DNA of 41,478 nt from Fibrobacterota bacterium (GTDB lineage Bacteria; Fibrobacterota; Chitinivibrionia; Chitinivibrionales; Chitinispirillaceae). This document shows positions 17,437 through 24,656 of this stretch, piece by piece (positions within the stretch are counted from its first letter, which is position 1; every line of letters starts with the position of its first letter). The stretch is from assembly GCA_023412475.1 (NCBI GenBank), contig JAEYNR010000066.1, positions 1 to 41,478 on the forward strand. The letters run 5' to 3'. The position numbers and the translations under genes were made by a program. The notes beneath the pieces were generated by a model. It was not told the origin of the DNA. It did no database searches and saw only the letters and a list, made by a program, of their open reading frames with translations.

Positions 17437-17480
17437 CCCCAGAGATGACTTTTGAATTCGTAAACCTGTTATCTCTGGGG
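17437..17480. repeat. 44-nt hairpin repeat, copy 3
   Basis: CCCCAGAGAT (17437-17446) pairs with ATCTCTGGGG (17471-17480) in a perfect 10-bp stem. Compared with copy 2 the ninth base pair changes from G-C to A-T on both arms, a compensatory change. The loop contains GTAAACCTGTT. Confidence 0.85.
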
Positions 17481-17662
17481 CTTTTAAAGCTGCGATCCTG
17501 CCGTTGGGCCGTTGCCGTTACTGCCCGATTCCACAACAATGACCAACTAAATCCTGGCAAATTTGACCGTCTCTAATCTCAAAAAGAATGATCGTTGAAC
17601 CTGGTGGTAGTTCTCTTTTGCGGAATAATTGTTTTTCGGAGTTTTTTCCGCAGGAACCTCTT

Positions 17663-17706
17663 CCCCAGAGTTGAATCATCAATTCGTAAACCTGTTATCT
17701 CTGGGG
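17663..17706. repeat. 44-nt hairpin repeat, copy 4
   Basis: CCCCAGAG (17663-17670) pairs with CTCTGGGG (17699-17706). The 3' half (AATTCGTAAACCTGTTATCT) is identical to copy 3, while the 5' half has diverged at the inner stem. Confidence 0.8.
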
Positions 17707-18120
17707 TGATTAAGCCCGGTCCTTTTTGGCTCCTTGCCGTAACAGGCTGTTAGCCGTTAATACCAGCCCTGTGCAACCAGAAATAATTCTTAATTGCATC
17801 CTAAATAGTCGGGGTCTTCAATCATCTCAAAAAGTTCGCTTATCGCTGAAACTTTCCAGTAACTGCTCGATAAGCTAAAGCCCGATGGATTGGGGGAAGC
17901 GACCAGAACTCATTGAAAAATTTTACCGATTTTTTTAGAGACATGGTTTACTGCCTTTTTCAAAGATAACAGGATAATTCATTTTTGTTGAAAGGCATAA
18001 TGTACGATAAAAATGAATCCGTTTCAGCCGGAGAACTCTTTAATATAAAATTGCCAAATTATATGCAATGCAGAGTCTAATGGACAATTTGTTATTAATT
18101 AATCAGGATTTTATTGGAAT

Positions 18121-19962
18121 TCACTCCTTCACCACTCCCCTGTAACTTTCCTCCAGACATCTTACAAATCCCTGACAATCGCACAATCTGGATTCAAGTA
18201 TCTGCTTTCTTAAAGTGGCCCGGTATTCTGAAAGCCTGTCTATCGAACTGACCAGCTCACAGGTTTTATTTATGTAATCATCTTCTGACTGAGCAATAAA
18301 TTCAGATAATCCAACTCTGGAAAGGATGCTGCTTACCATACGCCCGGCAAAACGATTCCCCTTCAGCGTAATAATCGGAACTCCCATCAGAAGCGATTCA
18401 CATGCAGTTACATGGCCACTCCAGGGAAAAGTGTCCAGCAGAACATCTATTGATTGGTAAACTTGCAAATACCCTTGCTCCGGAACTCTGTTCTGGAAAA
18501 TTATCCTGGAGACATCGACACCATACCCTGTAAACCAATTTGTTAAACGTTCAATAACACTTTTGGACAATGTATTTCTGAAAATCAGAAGCCTTGAGCG
18601 AGGGATCATTTTCAATATCACAGACCACAACCTGATTACCTGCCTGTTCAATCGCGACAGAGTGTGTGTTGATCCGAAAGTGATAAACCCTGTTCCTTTA
18701 TATGGTGATATAACAATCTGAAGAAGGTCTGAGCTTGGCTCATAACAGCAAAATCCATGGTGTAAACGAAGCAGTTTTTCGGTGTAAAAGGACTTTTCAT
18801 CTGGCGGATCGGTGATGTCATCTGATATGCGATAATCCATTGATTGGAGACCAGTAGTGTTTGGATACCCTATGGCGCTTATTTGAACCGGGGCCGCCCT
18901 GAGTGCAAAGACCCCGAGGCGATTTCCAGACATATGCCCGGTACAATCTACAAGAATATCTATTTTGTCATCTCTTATCAGTTCACATACCATGCTGTCA
19001 TCAAGACTCTCTACAGGTCGCCAACGATATGCCAGTTCTTTAAACAATGCAGTTATCTGGTCATCGTGGATTGTCTGAGAGTATGCAAACACACGAAACT
19101 TCTCTCTGTCATGATATCTGAAAAGAGGCAGAAGAACTGTTGCCGAAGGATGTTTACAAAAATCAGAAGACAGATAACCAATACGTAATGGTTTTTCTGT
19201 GTTTCTGTCAAAAGAGATTTTAATATCAGAACAGGAGAATTTCTCTGATAAATTTCTGTGCATAAAAAGAAGCTGCTCATTACTGCAGGATGGATCATAG
19301 TTGAGGCATAGAAGCAGATTGTCGATTGCAATAACATTATAAGGATCTTTTTTGAGTATTTCCTGAAACAGCTTTATTGCCGATGCAATCTCTCCCATAG
19401 CAAGAAAGCACTCTCCGTAATTCAGCATAATCGATAAATTGTCCGGATCGAACCGTAATGCATTTTTATAGCAAATCTCAGCTTCATCAAGCAGCCCCCA
19501 CCTGCGCATGATCATTCCCAAATGGTAATGTGCTTCTGGCAGATCCGGCCTTTGTCTCAGCGCAGCACAAAAATGATCTTTGGCTGTATTAAGATCATTT
19601 TTAAGCATGTAGATATTTCCCAGGCTTAGAAAATTGCCCTCAAAATCCGGGTTGAGCTTTCTTGCTTTATTGAGGCAATCCAGAGCTTCATCGAATCGTC
19701 TAAGAATTTTAAGCGCGGCTGCCATGTTAAAGATTGCGGCAAAGAAATCCGGCTTGATCTTTATTGCCTGATCGAATGATTCAACTGCGTTCTTATAATC
19801 TCCACAAAGCCGGTATGCATTGCCCAGCTCAAAATGGATCTGAACCGAATCAGGATTAGATTTGGCAGCATTTTTAAGTTCTGTTATTCCCTCAACAGGA
19901 TTTGTTTTCTTTATCTGTTCTTTTGCTGGATTACTGTTGTACTGTAGTGAAGTCGGTTTCAT
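18121..19962 (-). CDS. TPR-containing GT41 glycosyltransferase (O-GlcNAc transferase/SPINDLY-like)
   Basis: This 613-aa cytoplasmic protein has about six TPR units (residues 38-235, e.g. HFELGNAYRLCGDYKNAVESF), then a GT41 catalytic region. Motifs include IGYLSSDFCKHPS with H271 (at the position of human OGT H498) and DILVDCTGHMSGNRLGVFALRAAPVQISAIGYPNTTG (336-371 region). DTFPWSGHVTACESLLMGVPIITL follows near 510-533. The FGSTHTLSRL segment carries R437 where OGTs usually have the UDP-contacting Lys of NFNxxxK. Family members transfer a sugar from a nucleotide donor to Ser/Thr of proteins, sometimes flagellin or adhesins; the substrate here is unknown. No clear neighbour target is present. 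The Shine-Dalgarno is weak. Confidence 0.9.
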   Translation of the reverse strand: MKPTSLQYNSNPAKEQIKKTNPVEGITELKNAAKSNPDSVQIHFELGNAYRLCGDYKNAVESFDQAIKIKPDFFAAIFNMAAALKILRRFDEALDCLNKARKLNPDFEGNFLSLGNIYMLKNDLNTAKDHFCAALRQRPDLPEAHYHLGMIMRRWGLLDEAEICYKNALRFDPDNLSIMLNYGECFLAMGEIASAIKLFQEILKKDPYNVIAIDNLLLCLNYDPSCSNEQLLFMHRNLSEKFSCSDIKISFDRNTEKPLRIGYLSSDFCKHPSATVLLPLFRYHDREKFRVFAYSQTIHDDQITALFKELAYRWRPVESLDDSMVCELIRDDKIDILVDCTGHMSGNRLGVFALRAAPVQISAIGYPNTTGLQSMDYRISDDITDPPDEKSFYTEKLLRLHHGFCCYEPSSDLLQIVISPYKGTGFITFGSTHTLSRLNRQVIRLWSVILKMIPRSRLLIFRNTLSKSVIERLTNWFTGYGVDVSRIIFQNRVPEQGYLQVYQSIDVLLDTFPWSGHVTACESLLMGVPIITLKGNRFAGRMVSSILSRVGLSEFIAQSEDDYINKTCELVSSIDRLSEYRATLRKQILESRLCDCQGFVRCLEESYRGVVKE

Positions 19963-20281
19963 CAGGGATCACTTTTCTATAATGATGACGTGTCATGATC
20001 AGTTGAATTAATTTGTTTTGCACTCTATCGAATAAGGGCTGTTTAAAAAATTTTTTAATCAAGTTTTTCAAGTTTTCGCTGCAGTTTTTTTTGGGGGCCA
20101 CCGTTTTCTGAAGTGCCGGATTAACCCTCAAGCTTGTGCTTTTTTCTATTGTACCAGAAGATCAGAGCGGGGTCAAGGTGACTACGGCTTCTCAACCCGC
20201 TCAGGAGATTCGGGTATCAACAACCCGATTTTAGATAATACAATCGTTTTTGGTAAAGTTGTAAATGGGTTTTAGCTTTTT

Positions 20282-20328
20282 TGTAACTACTCAGTTCTTG
20301 AAACAAATGTCTTGTAAAAAGTCAGAAA
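20282..20328. repeat. Dispersed 47-bp intergenic repeat, copy 2
   Basis: TGTAACTACTCAGTTCTTGA onward through GTCAGAAA matches 5816-5862 with about seven substitutions and no gaps. Confidence 0.65.
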
Positions 20329-20561
20329 CAATTAAGTATAGAATCAGAGAATAGAATATCTAATCATATAAGCCCTGAAGAAAAAAGTTTTTTTCATTTC
20401 CGATTCTTCGTTTAGATATTGTTTTCACCTCCCACCGTACTTAGGTACTATGGAAGGAGGGAGGTACTAAGGAAGGTATTTTTTTTTTGCTACTCAGATA
20501 CCTGAATTTTACGCTTTTTTATAAGTCGTATTTTGTTTTTGCTTAATATTATATTGATTTA

Positions 20562-20575
20562 TTGATTCAGGTCAA
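20562..20575. promoter_or_regulatory. FNR/HcpR-type operator upstream of hcp
   Basis: TTGATTCAGGTCAA is a 14-bp palindrome of TTGA-N6-TCAA form. It is one base from the HcpR consensus TTGACNNNNGTCAA and one from the FNR/CRP consensus TTGATNNNNATCAA as I remember them. Its centre is about 60 bp upstream of the start expected from the TATAAT at 20617-20622, a class I activator spacing. Confidence 0.55.
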
Positions 20576-20616
20576 TAATATGTCAGATTTTGTCTTTTTC
20601 TAAAGAGTTTTTATAG

Positions 20617-20622
20617 TATAAT
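20617..20622 (+). promoter_or_regulatory. Probable -10 element of the hcp promoter
   Basis: A perfect TATAAT lies about 90 bp before the hcp start codon with no good -35 hexamer at 16-18 bp. This fits an activator-dependent promoter served by the upstream palindrome. Confidence 0.45.
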
Positions 20623-20710
20623 ACCTGATTTCCGATGATTCATTGACGATGAGTTGCACCGAAATTGTCTGATTTAGTTTTACAAACAAATAAATAAGGA
20701 GACGACTACG

Positions 20711-22342
20711 ATGTTTTGTAATCAGTGTCAGGAAACAGCTAAAAACACAGGCTGCACAATCAGGGGTGTATGTGGTAAAACCGAAGAAACTTCAAATATC
20801 CAGGATTTGCTGGTGTATGCTTGTCAGGGACTGTCGTACTTAACGCTTGAAGCCAGGAAACAGGGAATTCATACAAACTCCGCAAGTAAACACATTGTGA
20901 ATTGTCTGTTTATGACAATTACAAATGCTAATTTTGATGACAGGTCTTTAATACAGGCTATCAGGGACTGCATCTCTTTTCGGGACCAATTAAAATCAAA
21001 GGTAAAGATCACCGAAGACCACCCGTCGGTTGGTCTGTCGATTAATTCTGATTCTGAAATTCAGGATAAAGCAAAAGGTGTAGGAACGTTAACTTACGAC
21101 AACAATGAAGATATCCGCGGACTTAAACAATATGTTTTGTTTGGAATCAAGGGGATGTCGGCTTATGCAGAGCATGCTTTTAATCTGGGATTTGAAGATG
21201 ACGATATCTTTAAGTTCATAGAAGAAACTCTGGTAATGATTGGTAAGCCTGTCGAATTAAACGATGCCTTAAACTGGGTTGTTCGTACAGGTGAATTTGG
21301 TGTAAAAGTAATGGCTCTTCTGGATAAAGCAAATACAGAAACCTACGGTAATCCCGAAATTACAACTGTTAACATAGGTGTGCGAAATAATCCGGGAATC
21401 TTGATTAGCGGACATGATCTGAAAGATCTTGAGCAGTTGCTTATTCAGTCGGAAGGCAAGGGCGTTGATATCTATACCCACTCTGAAATGCTTCCGGCAA
21501 ATGCCTATCCAAACCTCAAGAAATTTAAACACCTTGTCGGTAACTACGGTAACGCATGGCACAGGCAGCTTGAAGAGTTTGAAAGCTTCAATGGACCTAT
21601 TCTGTTTACAACAAACTGTCTTGTTCCTCCACGGAAAACCTCAACCTATAACAACCGCGTTTTTACAACTGGTGCCACTGGTATGCCGGAGTGGAAAAGA
21701 GTAGACAAAACATTATCTAATGGACACAAGGACTTCACAGAGATCATTGAATTTGCCAAGACGTGTCCACCTCCTCAAGAGATCGAAAGCGGTGAATTAA
21801 CCATTGGTTTTGCACATAATCAGGTTCTTTCACTTGCAGATAAAATCCTTGAAGCTGTTAATTCCGGAGCAATAAGGAAGATGGTAGTCATGTCTGGGTG
21901 TGATGCTCGTCAGAAAGCACGCGAGTATTATACCGAATTTGCGAAACAATTACCAAAAGATACTGTGATCCTCACCTCTGGCTGTGCCAAATACCGTTAT
22001 AATAAGCTAAACCTTGGTGATATTAATGGAATACCCAGAGTTCTTGATGCCGGCCAATGCAACGACAGCTACTCCTGGGCTTTTGTTGCACTCAAGTTAA
22101 AAGAAGTTTTAAATCTTAATGATATTAATGATCTTCCAATAGTTTTTAATATTGCATGGTATGAACAGAAAGCCGTTATTGTCCATCTTGCATTATTGTC
22201 GCTTGGTATAAAAAACACTCATATCGGTCCCACTCTTCCTGCATGGCTTACTCCAAATCTGTTAAAAACGGTTCAGGATTTGTTTAATGTACAAACAATT
22301 AAAACAGTTGAAGAAGATATGAAAATTTTTGCATTAGCCTGA
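20711..22342 (+). CDS. hcp: Hybrid cluster protein (hydroxylamine reductase / NO reductase), class I
   Basis: This 543-aa cytoplasmic Fe-S protein follows AAGGAGACG. The N-terminal cysteines are C3, C6, C15 and C21 (C-x2-C-x8-C-x5-C), the class I spacing that binds a [4Fe-4S] cluster; enterobacterial class II has longer spacing. Hybrid-cluster ligand motifs are present: NCLVPP, VMSGCDARQKAREYY, TSGCAKYRYN and DAGQCNDSY, plus the C-terminal IVFNIAWYEQKAV. Hcp reduces hydroxylamine in vitro and NO at low concentration in vivo, and takes part in protein S-nitrosylation in E. coli. A BFD-like ferredoxin gene follows 14 bp downstream and could donate electrons in place of Hcr. Confidence 0.97.
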   Translation: MFCNQCQETAKNTGCTIRGVCGKTEETSNIQDLLVYACQGLSYLTLEARKQGIHTNSASKHIVNCLFMTITNANFDDRSLIQAIRDCISFRDQLKSKVKITEDHPSVGLSINSDSEIQDKAKGVGTLTYDNNEDIRGLKQYVLFGIKGMSAYAEHAFNLGFEDDDIFKFIEETLVMIGKPVELNDALNWVVRTGEFGVKVMALLDKANTETYGNPEITTVNIGVRNNPGILISGHDLKDLEQLLIQSEGKGVDIYTHSEMLPANAYPNLKKFKHLVGNYGNAWHRQLEEFESFNGPILFTTNCLVPPRKTSTYNNRVFTTGATGMPEWKRVDKTLSNGHKDFTEIIEFAKTCPPPQEIESGELTIGFAHNQVLSLADKILEAVNSGAIRKMVVMSGCDARQKAREYYTEFAKQLPKDTVILTSGCAKYRYNKLNLGDINGIPRVLDAGQCNDSYSWAFVALKLKEVLNLNDINDLPIVFNIAWYEQKAVIVHLALLSLGIKNTHIGPTLPAWLTPNLLKTVQDLFNVQTIKTVEEDMKIFALA

Positions 22343-22356
22343 AAGGAGATATATCA

Positions 22357-22542
22357 ATGGAAAAAGATGATGAATTAATTTGTACATGTCAGGAAGTATA
22401 CAAAAGCACAATAGTAAAAGCTATTAAAGAGAAAGGATTAAAAACTGTTGAAGAGGTAGGAGAAGCCACAGAAGCTGGTACAGGCTGTGGACAATGCCAG
22501 GACGATATTCAGAAGATTCTTGACGAGATCAATAATAAATAA
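22357..22542 (+). CDS. BFD-like [2Fe-2S] ferredoxin
   Basis: This 61-aa protein has the BFD cysteine pattern C9-x-C11 and C44-x2-C47 (ICTCQEV, GTGCGQCQ) with the helix-turn-helix-like fold between them. GAAAGGAG lies just upstream of the ATG, 14 bp after hcp, so the two are co-transcribed. BFD domains bind a [2Fe-2S] cluster and pass electrons to partners. Here the partner is inferred to be Hcp, since no Hcr-type reductase is next to it. Confidence 0.88.
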   Translation: MEKDDELICTCQEVYKSTIVKAIKEKGLKTVEEVGEATEAGTGCGQCQDDIQKILDEINNK

Positions 22543-22560
22543 AAATTAATTGAACCAGAG

Positions 22561-22588
22561 AAATGCGGCGAAGAGCCGCATTTTTTTT
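22561..22588 (+). terminator. Rho-independent terminator of hcp operon
   Basis: AAATGCGGC (22561-22569) and GCCGCATTT (22575-22583) form a 9-bp stem with loop GAAGA, followed by T's to 22588. It ends the hcp-ferredoxin transcript. Confidence 0.95.
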
Positions 22589-22968
22589 AACTCATGCTCT
22601 TTACCCAATAAGCGGTTCTTTGGTTGTCTTCGCTCATTAGTAATATCGCTCAGGATTGAAAACAAACTCCAAATCACAAATCTTAACTCTTAAGAATTCC
22701 AAATTCCAAAAATCCTAAACAGGGGATAAGTGTTTTTCAATTAAATAAATTTTATCAGTTGAGCCCCTTTTCCCATTTCCTTTCTTTTCGACTTTAGTGC
22801 TTATTTTCTGTATCAATGAGTTTTAGGATCTTCGTAACTACCAGACAGAAAAAGGCTAAGTTTGCATCGAGATACTATCGGTGTTTTTTCAATAGATAGC
22901 AGAGTAGTATCAAATATATTATTAAATAAACTGTTTTGGCATTTTCCCGAATAAAAGGATATTTCACA
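22589..22968. other. Intergenic region before the DUF4832-like gene
   Basis: No gene is supported. It carries CAAATC/AATTCC-rich degenerate sequence and one copy of the 21-bp repeat. A short fragment at 22832 matches the start of the 47-bp dispersed repeat. Confidence 0.5.
22710..22730. repeat. 21-bp inverted dispersed repeat, copy 2
   Basis: A followed by AATCCTAAACAGGGGATAAG is the exact reverse complement of 5956-5976. Confidence 0.7.
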
Positions 22969-24480
22969 ATGCTTGCAAAATATTTCTCACGCACCACGGG
23001 TTACGCACTCATGTTATTTTTTCTGGTTTCTGTCATAGCAGCATCGGACTCATTCTCCAATTACCTCAATATTCCTCTTAACAGCAGTATTACCTCTGTT
23101 CAACCGATGACAGGAATTGTGCTGTGGACAGATAATCATAAAAACACAACCGATGCTATCTCACTTGAATATTCCTACATGCTTTATAACAGTGTGGTCA
23201 AAGAAAAAGGGATTTATGACTGGTCCTCAATGGATGCGCTGCTCGAAAAAGTTGCATCAAGAAAACATCAGGCAATCTTGCGTTTCAGATTCGTTTATCC
23301 AGGCTACACGACATCCGTTCCAGATTATATAAAAAAACTTGAAGACTACAAAGAAACTGAAGGTGAGAGTAAAGGCAAAACAACCTGGTTCCCTGACTGG
23401 ACCCACCAGGAGCTTCAACATTTTACACTCGAATTTTATACAGAACTTGCCAAAAGATACGACAGAGACCCCCGCATCGCTTTTATCCAGACAGGGTTTG
23501 GACTCTGGGCTGAATACCATATATACGATGGTCCTTTTACACTGGGGGAAACGTTCCCTTCAAAACAGTTTCAGACTGCGTTTTTCAAACATATAGATAC
23601 TGTATTGATCAAAATCCCATGGAGTATTTCCATTGATGCCGCTGATGAAAAGTACTCCCCATTTAAACAGCAGGATGATCTCAAATCAATTTCGTTTGGA
23701 CTCTTTGATGACTCCTTCATGTGTGAGAGTCATAGTGGATACAACAAAAGCTGCTGGAACTTTTTTGACCCGAAGAGATATCTTCAATCACCTGCAGGCG
23801 GAGAATTCAGCTACTACACTGATTATGATCAGAAGCACGTACTTGACCCTCAGGGTATTCATGGAGTTGGCTGGGAGGATGCCTGTAAAGCATTTCATAT
23901 CACCTACATGATCGGAAATGACCAGGTCGATTATCAAACTATGGATAGAATAAAAGAGGCGGGTATGGTTGCAGGATACAAATTCCGTATCATCCGTTTC
24001 TTGCTTTCAGATGATTCTGCACTGGTTGAAGTGAAAAATACCGGTGTTGCCCCTGTCTATTATGATGCCTACGTGGCAGTCGGTGGAATCCGCGCCAGAG
24101 AATCACTAAAATTACTCGAACCAGACTCATCGATAATATGCAATTTTGCGATAAATAAAAACAGCCTTGCTCTCACAATCGAATGTGACCACTTAATGCC
24201 AGGTCAGAAAATTGAGTATGAAGCGGATCTGAAAGGAACCAGTATTATAAGTAATACAATATGTACAAAAAAAGCGCAGAATTATCCCTCTTCCGGGAAA
24301 TTGTCTCTTTTTCTCCCTGATGGTCGCCTGGTATATTCCAGGGATATCAGATCTTATAGCAAGGAGATTTCCTCGATTTTAAACCAGATTCGCAGAGAGA
24401 CTCTGGCTGATGGGGTTATTTTCTACTTGTTTGAGAGCAAAGATTATTGTCATCATGGACGGATGCTTATGTTTCAATAA
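22969..24480 (+). CDS. Secreted TIM-barrel glycosidase-like protein (DUF4832-like)
   Basis: The start at 22969 (MLAKYFSRTTGYALMLFF, 503 aa) follows AAAAGGAT and yields a signal peptide to about residue 24; the frame opens 11 codons earlier without a site. The N-terminal half looks like a GH-type barrel (GIVLWTDN, SYMLYNSVVKEKGIYDWSSMDALLEKV, RDPRIAFIQTGFGLWAEYH). The segment ISFGLFDDSFM and GEFSYYTDYDQKHVL matches my memory of DUF4832. A beta-sandwich follows (VEVKNTGVAPVYYDAYVAVGG). The last about 65 residues resemble a diverged sorting tail. It is probably a surface carbohydrate-active or carbohydrate-binding protein; the substrate is unknown. Confidence 0.7.
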   Translation: MLAKYFSRTTGYALMLFFLVSVIAASDSFSNYLNIPLNSSITSVQPMTGIVLWTDNHKNTTDAISLEYSYMLYNSVVKEKGIYDWSSMDALLEKVASRKHQAILRFRFVYPGYTTSVPDYIKKLEDYKETEGESKGKTTWFPDWTHQELQHFTLEFYTELAKRYDRDPRIAFIQTGFGLWAEYHIYDGPFTLGETFPSKQFQTAFFKHIDTVLIKIPWSISIDAADEKYSPFKQQDDLKSISFGLFDDSFMCESHSGYNKSCWNFFDPKRYLQSPAGGEFSYYTDYDQKHVLDPQGIHGVGWEDACKAFHITYMIGNDQVDYQTMDRIKEAGMVAGYKFRIIRFLLSDDSALVEVKNTGVAPVYYDAYVAVGGIRARESLKLLEPDSSIICNFAINKNSLALTIECDHLMPGQKIEYEADLKGTSIISNTICTKKAQNYPSSGKLSLFLPDGRLVYSRDIRSYSKEISSILNQIRRETLADGVIFYLFESKDYCHHGRMLMFQ

Positions 24481-24531
24481 ACAATGAAGGTTTGTTCAAC
24501 AAACAACCCTTCCTTGTTAATATAGCAATGA

Positions 24532-24548
24532 CCTGTTTTTTTAACAGG
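24532..24548. terminator. Weak hairpin between convergent genes
   Basis: CCTGTT (24532-24537) and AACAGG (24543-24548) enclose a T-rich loop between the DUF4832-like stop (24480) and the convergent gene ending at 24657. The stem is short and has no T-tail. Confidence 0.3.
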
Positions 24549-24656
24549 CCGTTTCAGGGCTTTTTATCGAAAATGAACCTGTGCTATTTGATCAAAATGA
24601 GCAGTTATCATCAAATATGCAGATATTGAGGCCGGTGGATTTTAGTAACTGGTTTT

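Larger units (their letters stand above)
17222..18120. other. Intergenic stretch with two hairpin repeats
   Basis: No gene is supported in 900 bp between the terminator and the convergent glycosyltransferase gene. Two copies of the 44-nt hairpin repeat lie here (17437-17480 and 17663-17706). They share about 25 bp of upstream flank (GGAGTTTTTT then CGCAGGAA), indicating local duplication. A 117-codon plus-strand frame at 17223-17576 runs through one hairpin and was rejected. Confidence 0.6.
19963..20710. other. Divergent intergenic region between the GT41 gene and hcp
   Basis: No gene is supported. It contains a dispersed 47-bp repeat (20282-20328) and two tandem 19-bp units starting AGGTACTAWGGAAGG (20443-20480) followed by a T-run. 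It also contains an FNR/HcpR-like palindrome and a promoter for hcp, annotated separately. Confidence 0.6.

Noticed and set aside
17223..17576. 117-codon plus-strand open frame
   Set aside because: It runs through a 44-nt hairpin repeat, begins inside the terminator tail, has no ribosome-binding site and its translation has no protein-like pattern.
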